Of a stretch of DNA of 21,130 bases, positions 1 through 7,070 are shown one piece after another; position 1 is the first letter of the stretch; each line of letters starts with the position of its first letter. The stretch comes from Frankiales bacterium (GTDB lineage: Bacteria; Actinomycetota; Actinomycetes; Mycobacteriales; SCTD01). The stretch spans positions 1 through 21,130 of the forward strand of contig JAODNB010000345.1 of NCBI GenBank assembly GCA_025464795.1, given 5' to 3'. The position numbers were made by a program, and so were the translations under genes. Under the pieces are notes generated by a model. That model was given only the letters and a program-made list of their open reading frames with translations, was not told where the DNA came from and made no database searches.

Positions 1-576
1 GCCTTCGTCGAAGGGCTGGTGCGGTGCGTTCGCCAGCTGCTGCGTCATGACGCCGCTGGTGAGGACCGTCCAGGTCCGGAGCAGCACCTCGGGGTCGCAG
101 TCGGACCGCAACAGCCCTCGCTCCTGCAGCTCCTGGAAGCTCGCGTGTGCGGACTCGAGCATCGCAACGGCAGGCTTGTACGCCTCAGCTGATGGCTCGT
201 AGCCCGGCACCACCCGCCAGCACATCAGCTGCGCCTGCGCGGGGTGCGCGAGCATCCAGCCGACGAACGCCCTGCCCGTCTGGAGGAAGTACGCCGGAAG
301 GTCCTCGGCGTCCCGCACCCCGGCGTAGAAGGGCGTGATCTCCTCGTGGACCGCGCGCCACCCACGGGCGAACACCGCGTCGTAGACCGCGTTCTTGGAG
401 TCGAAGTAGACGTACAGCGACGGCGTCCGCATGCCCATCCGGCGGGCGACCTCACCCAGCGACAGGCCACCTACGCCCTGCTCGGTCATGACGTCGATCG
501 CGACGTCGACGATCTCCTCGATCGTCTCCAGGCGACGGCGGGCGCGACGGTCGACGGGGACTGTCTCGGTGGTCAC
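1..576 (-). CDS. TetR/AcrR-family transcriptional regulator, C-terminus beyond the window
   Basis: Predicted DNA-binding repressor of the TetR family. The frame starts at a GTG and stays open for 192 codons to the left edge, so the C-terminus is missing. Residues about 12-65 form the usual N-terminal helix-turn-helix domain, with the recognition segment LSLGEVARRMGMRTPSLYVY followed by FDSK. Residues about 75-192 look like the helical ligand-binding and dimerisation domain. An AGGAG lies about 11 bases before the GTG, inside a perfect 17-base palindrome that is probably its operator. The in-frame ATG codons downstream would cut into the DNA-binding domain, which favours the GTG. It faces away from the polysaccharide genes, and only its position links it to them. 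Family call is firm; ligand and targets are unknown. Confidence 0.85.
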   Translation of the reverse strand, partial: MTTETVPVDRRARRRLETIEEIVDVAIDVMTEQGVGGLSLGEVARRMGMRTPSLYVYFDSKNAVYDAVFARGWRAVHEEITPFYAGVRDAEDLPAYFLQTGRAFVGWMLAHPAQAQLMCWRVVPGYEPSAEAYKPAVAMLESAHASFQELQERGLLRSDCDPEVLLRTWTVLTSGVMTQQLANAPHQPFDEG

Positions 577-589
577 ACGAGCACTGTTC

Positions 590-606
590 TCCTAAGAGTC
601 TTAGGA
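590..606. promoter_or_regulatory. Perfect 17-base palindrome, probable TetR operator
   Basis: Two arms of eight bases (TCCTAAGA and TCTTAGGA) flank a single central G with no mismatch. The site lies 14 bases upstream of the GTG of the TetR gene and contains its AGGAG ribosome-binding sequence. TetR proteins bind such short inverted repeats as dimers, and the placement fits autorepression. Whether the protein also acts on other genes here is unknown. Confidence 0.65.
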
Positions 607-652
607 AGTCAAGTGCTCATAAGGAAAGCGGCTTCGGGCTCGTGCAACGCCT

Positions 653-689
653 CGGCCCCGCAGTCCCAGTACAGGGGACTACGGGGCCG
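653..689 (-). terminator. Strong hairpin after the glycoside hydrolase gene, probable terminator
   Basis: Two 15-base arms (653-667 and 675-689) enclose a 7-base loop. On the minus strand RNA all 15 positions pair, one as G-U; on the plus strand that position is a mismatch. This favours function in the minus-strand transcript, which has just passed the stop codon at 705. No U-tract follows, so it would be an actinobacterial-style terminator without U-tail or an RNA 3'-end stabiliser. Confidence 0.5.
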
Positions 690-704
690 GGCGATCCGAG
701 CGGG

Positions 705-1799
705 TCAGCTGGCGTAGAGGCTGACCAGCCGGTCGTACACGGGCTTCTGCGTGAAGTCGGTCCCGAGCATCCCCATGTAGGCCTCGTAGGAGCCCGCCTT
801 GTCGGCGATGTCGAGTGCCGTGTACATCATCGCGACCTTGACGTAGGGGTTGTTGGCAGCGGTCCAGCGCAGGAAGCGCTCCGTGTAGTCAGCCTGCTCG
901 GTCAGCGTGACCTCGCCGCTGTAGGACGGAACGAGGGAGTCCAGCGTCGCGGGCCACCCGAACTCGGTGAACCAGACCGGCTTGTTGCCGACCTTGTAGC
1001 TGACCATCAGGTTGTGGACGCTGGCGGTGGTGCTGGTCGGCTGGAAGCTCGCGGGCAGGGCGTACGCCGTCTTGCCGAGGGAGTAGGGGTGCGTCGAGAT
1101 CACGTCGAAGCAGTTGGCCGAGCCGGCCGCGAGGACGGAGCCCAGCCAGGTGACGTCGGTGCCCGAGGTGGCGCCCATGACGACGGGGATGCTGCTGCCC
1201 TGCGCCTTGATGGCCGCGTAGCTGGCGCAGGTCATCTGGGCATAGGTCGCCGTGCTGCCGGCGAACGTCGCGGGGCGGTTGGCCTCGTTCCAGACCTCGT
1301 ACGCGACGGGGTACTTGGCGTACCGCTGCGCGAGCAGGCCCATGACGGTGCCGTAGTCGTTGACGTTGGTCGGCGGCGCCGCGGTGGTGGTGTTCACCGC
1401 GCGTGCCCAGACCGGGGTGCCGAGCACGGTGAGGAGCACCTTCAGCCCGTTCGCTGTCGCGGACGCGACCGCCTGGTCCAGCACCTTTGTGTAGCTCGGC
1501 TCGAAGGCACCGGGTCCGGTCGGCTGGAGGTGGTACCAGTTGACGTCGATGCGGGTCCACGTCGAGCCTGCAGCGCGGTCGAGCTGGAACTCCTGGGCGA
1601 ACGTCGCCGACGACTCCCTCACGGCGTGCGAGTTCATGCCGAGAGCAGGAAGCGGTGCGGGGGGGGCGGGCGTTGCCGCGAGCGTGGGACCTGCCGCGAC
1701 CGCGGACGCCAGCCCCCCGCCGAGGATCGATGCCGCGATCGCGAGGCGAAGGCCTCTCCGACGGCCGACCTCGCTCGACCTGGTGCTGTGTGCCTGCAT
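705..1799 (-). CDS. Secreted PslG-like (GH39-type) glycoside hydrolase
   Basis: Predicted exported retaining glycosidase of 364 aa with a (beta/alpha)8-barrel of clan GH-A. The start is the ATG with AGGGA eight bases upstream; the open frame continues 41 codons further but without sequence typical of a signal. Residues 1-43 form a signal peptide: twin arginines and a third (RRR), a hydrophobic stretch, then an alanine-rich cleavage region and a proline/alanine linker. The barrel shows YEVWNEAN, whose Glu172 is the likely acid/base, and WFTEFGWPA, whose Glu279 is the likely nucleophile. PslG of Pseudomonas belongs to this group and hydrolyses its own exopolysaccharide. Beside a Wzx/Wzy cluster the natural role is trimming or releasing the polymer, which is inferred. 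The substrate linkage cannot be read. Confidence 0.8.
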   Translation of the reverse strand: MQAHSTRSSEVGRRRGLRLAIAASILGGGLASAVAAGPTLAATPAPPAPLPALGMNSHAVRESSATFAQEFQLDRAAGSTWTRIDVNWYHLQPTGPGAFEPSYTKVLDQAVASATANGLKVLLTVLGTPVWARAVNTTTAAPPTNVNDYGTVMGLLAQRYAKYPVAYEVWNEANRPATFAGSTATYAQMTCASYAAIKAQGSSIPVVMGATSGTDVTWLGSVLAAGSANCFDVISTHPYSLGKTAYALPASFQPTSTTASVHNLMVSYKVGNKPVWFTEFGWPATLDSLVPSYSGEVTLTEQADYTERFLRWTAANNPYVKVAMMYTALDIADKAGSYEAYMGMLGTDFTQKPVYDRLVSLYAS

Positions 1800-1884
1800 G
1801 GTGGGTTCCCTGTCCGTGGTGTCCGGCTTGTCTGAGTCGAGGCTAAAAGCGAAACCCTGAAGATGCAGTAGTTCGAGGCAAACA

Positions 1885-1913
1885 TGACTAAAACGGACTA
1901 GGTGACCGGTCAA
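1885..1913 (-). promoter_or_regulatory. Candidate promoter of the glycoside hydrolase gene with an overlapping palindrome
   Basis: On the minus strand TTGACC (1913-1908) is followed after exactly 17 bases by TAGTCA (1890-1885), a fair match to a housekeeping promoter. It would give a leader of about 80 bases. The -35 box overlaps a perfect 10-base palindrome, TGACCGGTCA (1903-1912), a possible operator. The match is by eye and the -10 box is weak. Confidence 0.35.
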
Positions 1914-1954
1914 TTCGGACAAGCAGCGTCATGACGGTCACGCGTGCCGGGTAC

Positions 1955-2677
1955 CTAGTAGGCGCCTCGGCCGAAGACGACCGCACTGAAGGTGCGGCAG
2001 AGGATCGTGAGGTCGAGCGGAGCCGAGGCGTGACGGACGTAGTGCAGGTCCAGCCCTACGCTCTGCTCCCACGACAGGTCGCTACGCCCGCTGACTTGCC
2101 ACAGGCCGGTGAGTCCGGGCCGAGCGGCGAGTCGGCACCTCTCGAGGGGGCTGTAGAGCAAGACCTCCTCCGGGAGCGCAGGCCTGGGCCCTACCAGCGA
2201 CATCTCCCCGCGCACCACGTTGATGAGCTGCGGCAGCTCATCGAGAGAGAAGCGTCGAAGGATCCGGCCGATGGCGGTCACTCGGGGGTCCCTCTTGATC
2301 TTGAAGAGCACGCCGTTGCCCTCATCCAGCGCTGCGAGCTCGTCCCGCAGCGATGCGGCGCCTGGCCGCATCGTCCGGAACTTGAGCATCGTGAACGGCC
2401 GACCGCCGCGACCGATCCTCGTCTGACGGAACAGCACGCCACCGCGACCGGAGCACGCCACAGCCAGCGCGACGCCGAGCAGGAGCGGCAACGTCATCAG
2501 CAGCAGGGGCAGGCCGATGAGGAGGTCGAGACCTCGCTTGGCAGCGTGATGGCCGGCTGCCCCCACGTGCAGCGGCTCGTCGTCCGAGCGCAGGTCGAGG
2601 TCGCCGAGGGTCGAGAGTGCGTACGGCACGTGGGCTCCTGGGTGAGCGACGATGTCGTAAGGAGTGACGGACGGCAC
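1955..2677 (-). CDS. Short-form polyprenyl-phosphate sugar-1-phosphate transferase (initiating enzyme)
   Basis: Catalyses transfer of a sugar-1-phosphate from a nucleotide sugar to undecaprenyl phosphate at the inner membrane face, the first step of repeat-unit assembly. The 240-residue protein has one hydrophobic segment (about 52-74) after KRGLD, then the bacterial sugar transferase domain: FRQTRIGRGG (83-92), KFRTM (99-103), DPR (120-122), SLDELPQL (134-141) and SLVGPRP (150-156). It lacks the four-helix N-terminal half of WbaP/WcaJ-type enzymes and so has the minimal PglC-like architecture. The GTG at 2677 gives the longest frame but has poor ribosome-binding spacing. A GTG at 2629 has AGGAG six bases upstream and may be the real start, removing 16 residues before any conserved motif. 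It probably shares a transcript with the acyltransferase 42 bases upstream. Sugar specificity is unknown. Confidence 0.9.
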   Translation of the reverse strand: MPSVTPYDIVAHPGAHVPYALSTLGDLDLRSDDEPLHVGAAGHHAAKRGLDLLIGLPLLLMTLPLLLGVALAVACSGRGGVLFRQTRIGRGGRPFTMLKFRTMRPGAASLRDELAALDEGNGVLFKIKRDPRVTAIGRILRRFSLDELPQLINVVRGEMSLVGPRPALPEEVLLYSPLERCRLAARPGLTGLWQVSGRSDLSWEQSVGLDLHYVRHASAPLDLTILCRTFSAVVFGRGAY

Positions 2678-2719
2678 TCCAAAACCTCGCGCGACCCAGG
2701 GGCTTCTGGGTGTTATCGA

Positions 2720-3367
2720 CTAGTTCGAGCGGTCGGCCGGCGGCCGACGCTTGGCCATCCGGGCCGGGACCCCCACCAGGGTCGCAGCATCTGCGTAGGT
2801 CCCGGGCGCCACCAGGCTGTTCCCCGCCACGGTGACGCGGCTACCCAGTGTCACGCCTGACGTGATGACGGAGCGCGCAGCCAGCCAGGTGTTGCGTCCG
2901 ATCACCACGGGACTGGTGCGGTTGTTGTGGTAGTAGTGCTCGTCCGGCGCGCCCACGTCACCGTGGACGTGCTGGCTGTCGACAACGGTGACGCCCTCCG
3001 CAGCCCCTGCCATCTCCTCGAACAGGACCGACTCAGCGCAGTGCACGACAGAGTAGAAGGAGATCTGGTTGTCACCCAGCAACTGGAGTCGGCCGCTCAC
3101 GTTCAGCACCGCGCCGCTTCGCAGGTGGCAGCGCGGGCCGATCTCCACAGAGGCACCCTGACTGAGCTGCAAGATCACGCCGTCTTCGAGGCGTGACTCG
3201 GGCCCGATCAGGAGTCGGCACCGAGCGCCAGATGTGCGCAGGATCACATCGCCCACCTGAGCGGACGGATGTACGTGCAGATCGACCCGGGCTGCCAGGC
3301 TTCTGAGCCGCTGGCCCGCGACGGCCTTCGTCCGGAGCGCCCGTGCCCGTGGGGGGAAGGGAGGCAT
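2720..3367 (-). CDS. Hexapeptide-repeat (left-handed beta-helix) acyltransferase
   Basis: Probable cytoplasmic O- or N-acyltransferase acting on a sugar or lipid-linked sugar, 215 aa. The body (about 30-205) is made of hexapeptide turns of the type IGPESRLEDGVIL, IGPRCHLRSGAVL, IGRNTWLAARSVITSG and ending in LVGVPARMAKR, the standard cap of this superfamily. An insertion around residues 120-150 contains DSQHVHGD and HYYHNN, histidine-rich and near where the catalytic His of such enzymes normally lies. The ATG has no Shine-Dalgarno sequence; instead a TACGAT -10 box ends five bases before it, suggesting a leaderless mRNA. The gene precedes the initiating sugar transferase and diverges from the GT4 gene at 3495. 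Acetyl is the usual donor group, but nothing here fixes the donor or acceptor. Confidence 0.82.
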   Translation of the reverse strand: MPPFPPRARALRTKAVAGQRLRSLAARVDLHVHPSAQVGDVILRTSGARCRLLIGPESRLEDGVILQLSQGASVEIGPRCHLRSGAVLNVSGRLQLLGDNQISFYSVVHCAESVLFEEMAGAAEGVTVVDSQHVHGDVGAPDEHYYHNNRTSPVVIGRNTWLAARSVITSGVTLGSRVTVAGNSLVAPGTYADAATLVGVPARMAKRRPPADRSN

Positions 3368-3372
3368 GGCGC

Positions 3373-3378
3373 ATCGTA
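3373..3378 (-). promoter_or_regulatory. TACGAT -10 box, leaderless promoter candidate for the acyltransferase
   Basis: TACGAT on the minus strand ends five bases before the ATG at 3367, which places the expected transcription start at or next to that ATG. There is no Shine-Dalgarno motif for this gene. No convincing -35 box is seen. The same hexamer and spacing recur before the acyltransferase at 18526. Confidence 0.5.
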
Positions 3379-3407
3379 GTCACACGCCGTGAACACCCTT
3401 GGAACTC

Positions 3408-3433
3408 CCAGAGTCAGAAAACCTCTGATCTGG
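3408..3433. promoter_or_regulatory. Imperfect inverted repeat in the divergent intergenic region, possible operator
   Basis: CCAGA-G-TCAG (3408-3417) is mirrored by CTGA-TCTGG (3425-3433) around a 7-base A-rich centre, with one bulged G. It sits within the 127-base region between the divergent starts at 3367 and 3495, where a regulator could act on both. The evidence is symmetry and location only. Confidence 0.35.
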
Positions 3434-3494
3434 AGCGCGCGCTTTTCCGATCTCCCCCGTTGTAAGGGTATCCAGCGAATCCCAGGGGGGATCG

Positions 3495-4697
3495 ATGTCA
3501 CCCAGCACCTGCAGCCCGCCCACGCAGGCCTCGCCGCGCGTCGTCATCGCGCACGACTACGCGACGCAGACGGGCGGGGCCGAGCGCGTGGCCCTGGGCC
3601 TGTTGGCTGCCTTCCCCGGATCCCGCCTGGTCACGTCGGCGTACTCACCTCGGCGCACCTTCCCCCAGTTCCGCGAGCACGACATCGAGACCCTCTGGAT
3701 CAACCGCGTCCCGGCGTTCCGGCGCGACCCGAGGCTGGCCTTCCCGGTGCTGGCCAGGGCGTGGGAGAACCACGTGATCGAGGACGCCGACGTGGTCATC
3801 TGCAGCAGCAGCGGTTGGTCGCACGGTGTCACGACGGATGCCACCAAGATCGTCTACTGCCACAACCCCGCGCGGTGGATCTACCAGCCTGATGAGTACC
3901 TGCTGGGAGCCGGGCCTGCTGCCCGCGCCGCACACCGGGCCCTCTCACGCGGCCTGGAGAAGTGGGATCAGCGTCGCGCTGAGTCGGTGACGCGGTACGT
4001 CGCGAACAGCTCCAGCGTTGCCGGAAGGATCGTCAGCAGCTACGGCTTGGACTCGACGATCCTGCCGCCGCCGGTCATGCTCGATCCCTTCGGGCCACAG
4101 GAAGCCATGCCCGGTGTTGCTCCAGGATTCCTTCTGAGCGTTTCCCGCGCCCGCGGTTACAAGAACGTCGAGGTCGTGTGCGAGGCCGTCGAGGGCCTCC
4201 CTGGCGAGCGGTTGCTCGTGCTGGGGGACCTGCCGGCGCGCAAGGGCGGTGGCACGTGGGACTCCCGGCTGCAGGGTCTCGGCCGAGTCTCAGACGCACA
4301 GCTTCGATGGCTCTACGCGCACTGCTCTGCAGTGGTCAGCGCGTCCTACGAGGACTTCGGCCTTACGCCTCTTGAGGGCAACCTCTTCGGTGCACCGGCG
4401 ATCGTCCTGCGAGCAGGCGGGTTCCTCGACACCCTTGTCGAGGGCATGACCGGCTGCTTCATCGAGGAGCCAACGGCGGCAGCCGTCCAGGAGGCGATCC
4501 TGTCCGTCCCCGCCGTTGATCCTTCGCTCCTGCGCACCTACGCCAACGGCTTCAGGCTTGAGGGCTTCATCGCCAAGATGCGGGCCCTGGTCGCCGAAAC
4601 GGTCACGCCGACGGTTTCCGCTCCGGTGTCGCTGGAGGACCGTCGGCTCGGTCGACTGGCGCGGAACGGCGAGCTCCAGCTCACGGAAACTGCCTGA
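3495..4697 (+). CDS. GT4-family glycosyltransferase
   Basis: Predicted retaining GT-B glycosyltransferase of 400 aa that adds one sugar to the lipid-linked repeat unit on the cytoplasmic face. The N-terminal domain begins with the strand VVIAHDYATQ and the glycine-rich GGAERV (27-32). A central HNPARWIYQP (133-142) resembles the HxPxR(x)W segment seen in several GT4 mannosyltransferases. In the C-terminal nucleotide-sugar domain Lys223 lies in RGYKN, and Glu286 and Glu294 form the EX7E motif EDFGLTPLE. The ATG follows AGGGGGG at a spacing of four bases. The gene is monocistronic on the plus strand. Its stop lies three bases from the stop of the convergent kinase gene, with no clear terminator between. 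The donor sugar is not determinable; a mannosyltransferase guess rests on one motif. Confidence 0.9.
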   Translation: MSPSTCSPPTQASPRVVIAHDYATQTGGAERVALGLLAAFPGSRLVTSAYSPRRTFPQFREHDIETLWINRVPAFRRDPRLAFPVLARAWENHVIEDADVVICSSSGWSHGVTTDATKIVYCHNPARWIYQPDEYLLGAGPAARAAHRALSRGLEKWDQRRAESVTRYVANSSSVAGRIVSSYGLDSTILPPPVMLDPFGPQEAMPGVAPGFLLSVSRARGYKNVEVVCEAVEGLPGERLLVLGDLPARKGGGTWDSRLQGLGRVSDAQLRWLYAHCSAVVSASYEDFGLTPLEGNLFGAPAIVLRAGGFLDTLVEGMTGCFIEEPTAAAVQEAILSVPAVDPSLLRTYANGFRLEGFIAKMRALVAETVTPTVSAPVSLEDRRLGRLARNGELQLTETA

Positions 4698-4700
4698 CCG

Positions 4701-6037
4701 TCACCCGGAGATCGCGTCAGTCCTCGCATCCAGCACGTACTCGTCGAGCTGCCGACGAGGCGTGGCGTTCAGCACCAGCCCGGCCACGCTGCCCCCGACG
4801 GAGGTGACCAGCCGAGCGGCCTGCTGCGCGCTGCTTCGCGAGGTCTTGCCGTACCGCACCACGACGAGGGTCGCCGCCACTTGCGCGGCAACGACGACCG
4901 CGTCGGTGACGGCCAGAGCCGGAGGAGCATCGAAGATGACGAGCTCGTACCTCGCGGCCAGGTCATCGAGCAGCGCGCCCATGGACTCCGAACCCAGAAG
5001 CTCTGAGGGGTTCGCCGGGCTGCCACCAGCAGGAGAACATCGGCGTTGTCGATCCACGGCCGTATCGCTTGATCCAGCTGAGCGGTGCCATCGAGGACGC
5101 CGGACAGCCCTAGTCCGCCTTGCATCTGAAGCTGCCGCGTCAGACCCGCACGACGCAGATCAGCATCGACCAGCACGACGCGGTGCCCCGCACTTGCCAG
5201 ACTCGCCGTCAGATTGCCCGCGACCGTCGTCTTGCCGTCTCCCTCGCCGGAGCTGGTCACGAGCATCGTCTGAGGCATGCGACCGTCGTTGAGGTACTGG
5301 ACGGCGGTGCGGAGCGAGCGGAAGGCCTCGCCCTGCTCGGTTGCGGACGTTGCCGCTGCCAGCGGCAGACCGCGGCGACGGCGCGCCACGGACGCGAGCA
5401 CAGTGCTCTTCGTCGCGCGCTCCGCCTGAGCGACGGACTTGATGGAGCTGTCGAGTGCCTCTTGCAAGAGGACAAGCAGCACACCCACCAGGAGTCCGAG
5501 TGCAAGCCCGATGCTGATGTCCCGGACGGGACGTGGCGAACTGGGGTTGGTGGGGGCGACTGCTTTGTCCAGCAGCAGCGCGGTCACCGGCTCCGCTCGC
5601 CCGGTCTGCAGCGACTCGATCACGTCGGAAAGTGCAGACGCCGCCGCGTTGGCCAGGGCCGCCGAACCTTGCTTGGTGCCCGCACTGGCAGTGATGTCGA
5701 TCAGGTACGTCGCCTTCTCCGCACTGGCTGACAGTGACTTGCGCACATGGTCCACGGAGCCGAACTCTGGGGAGCGCGCGACCACACGCTCGGCCAGCTC
5801 TCGTGAGGTCGCGACCTGGACGTAGGTGCTGAGCAGCTGGCCCGAGAGCTGGGCAGCGGCAACCTGCTCCTGGACGGTCTGCGAGGCCGGGATCGACAGG
5901 AGCGACCGGCTAGTCGCCTCGTAGGTGTCCGCTCCGTGGGTTCCGTGGAAGATCCCTCCTGCCAACCCAGCCAGCACGCAGAGCAGCAAGGTGAGCAGGT
6001 GGCGACGAAACATGCCGGCATAGTCACGAAGCTGCAT
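4701..6037 (-). pseudogene. Wzz/BY-kinase-type chain-length regulator with a one-base frameshift
   Basis: Encodes a fusion of a Wzz polysaccharide co-polymerase domain and a CpsD/CapB-like ATPase, which normally controls Wzy chain length by tyrosine phosphorylation. The first frame starts at the ATG 6037. It contains TM1 (about 13-30), a periplasmic-type helical region, a proline-rich NPSSPRPV segment, TM2 (about 184-202), Walker A SSGEGDGKTT (262-271) and Walker A' VVLVDADLRR (287-296). Near 5020-5035 the homology jumps to another frame, which carries AGGSPANPSELL, Walker B LVIFDAPPAL and the tail to the stop at 4701. Adding one base would restore about 445 aa, a normal length. Unshifted, the product would be 422 aa with an unrelated tail ending at 4769. 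Only one tyrosine lies near the C-terminus, so the usual tyrosine cluster is absent. The start overlaps the SGNH gene by 14 bases. It may be a true null, a tolerated shift or a sequence error. Confidence 0.85.
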
Positions 6038-7070
6038 CGGGAAGCTCTCTCTCGACGATCGGGTGAGTGCGGATGTCAGGGTCAAGGTAAGGGGAAAGGG
6101 CTCGTCCCACATGCTCCGACAGGGCGACCCGTCCCGCACCGTTGACGTGCACAAGATCAGCAAAGTACTCGACGTCGGTCACCGACTGCGTCAGGTCGAG
6201 CAGCGGGATGGACTCACGCTCAGCGATGCGACCGAAGCATCGCCGAAGGTCATCGAAGGTCACCCCGGAGGTGATCAGTGATGCCACGTCGTGCTCGACG
6301 CAGGGGGTGGCCAGCAGGACGAGCTGCACGCCCCGCGCCTCGCAGGTCGCTCGGATCCGGCTGATCGCCTCGAACTGGTAGGCACCCGTGGAGAAGTCGC
6401 AGCAGACGTCCCGCGCCAGGACCTCGAGCAGCTTGGGGCCGTTGCGATACGACCGACCCTGTACCTCGGTACCTATGCCCCTCTCGCCGAGCTGGCCCTC
6501 GATCCTGGTGTCTGCACGCAGACGGACGAGTGGGCCCTTCCTGCGAAAGAGGGCGGCTGCTGCGCGGCGGGGCTCATGGAGGAACCGGGGAAGGTACCGA
6601 ACCAGCTCTGCTCCCGAGCACGCCCGAAGCACCCGGTCGAGAGGCCTCATGCGAAAGGTGCGCGAGCCCAGGTAGTCCTGCAGACGGTTGGCACCGAACA
6701 CCTCGTTGTCGTTGAGCTCGATGTGACACATTCCCAGGACAACGGTCCGAGGCGTCAGGGCATCGAGCACCACGTCCGACAGCCAGCGTTCGACCATGAT
6801 CGGTAGGCACCTGTTCAAGGCTGCGTTGTAGGAGACGTGCGAGCCCCCGACCGTGGCGTCGACGACGAGGGGATCGATGCCGAAGTGCACCGTCGACGCC
6901 CCGACGAACACCGTGTCCACGTGACCGAGCCGGCGCATCTGGCGAACCTTGCGCTCAGTCAGCAGATCGTGCCAATAAGGCGTCTCTGCGAGCCACAGCG
7001 ACGCCGACCGAAGGCGAAGCTCCAGGAGGACGAGGAGCAGCGCAACGACCGCCGCCGCACCAAGGATCAC
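6024..7070 (-). CDS. Membrane-anchored SGNH-hydrolase-like protein, possible polysaccharide acyl-modifying enzyme
   Basis: A 348-residue protein with one N-terminal hydrophobic segment (about 2-16) and an SGNH-like body that probably faces outward. Ser59 in FVGASTVHFG is the likely block I nucleophile. Asp305 and His308 in FADLVHVN fit the block V DxxH motif, and ATPCVEH and LLDLT are typical strand segments. Remote relatives include the AlgJ/AlgX and DltD proteins, which move or remove acyl groups on extracellular polymers, so a role in O-acylation or deacylation of the polysaccharide is plausible but inferred. No MBOAT partner is visible in the window. The GTG start overlaps the stop of the upstream GT4 gene in a GTGA, and its 3' end overlaps the chain-length gene by 14 bases, so it is translated as part of that operon. 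Family confidence is moderate. Confidence 0.7.
   Translation of the reverse strand: MILGAAAVVALLLVLLELRLRSASLWLAETPYWHDLLTERKVRQMRRLGHVDTVFVGASTVHFGIDPLVVDATVGGSHVSYNAALNRCLPIMVERWLSDVVLDALTPRTVVLGMCHIELNDNEVFGANRLQDYLGSRTFRMRPLDRVLRACSGAELVRYLPRFLHEPRRAAAALFRRKGPLVRLRADTRIEGQLGERGIGTEVQGRSYRNGPKLLEVLARDVCCDFSTGAYQFEAISRIRATCEARGVQLVLLATPCVEHDVASLITSGVTFDDLRRCFGRIAERESIPLLDLTQSVTDVEYFADLVHVNGAGRVALSEHVGRALSPYLDPDIRTHPIVERELPDAAS

Noticed and set aside
642..1835. Long plus-strand open frame of about 397 codons opposite the glycoside hydrolase
   Set aside because: Composition is Arg/Gly/Val-rich with no family motif. The minus strand encodes a clear signal peptide and GH-A catalytic motifs. 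Such antisense frames are expected in G+C-rich DNA.
5015..5045. Programmed ribosomal frameshifting in the kinase gene
   Set aside because: The -1 direction would restore the protein, but no X-XXY-YYZ slippery heptamer is visible at the junction, and the downstream structure was not modelled. Mutation or sequence error is more likely, so it is kept only as an option to test.
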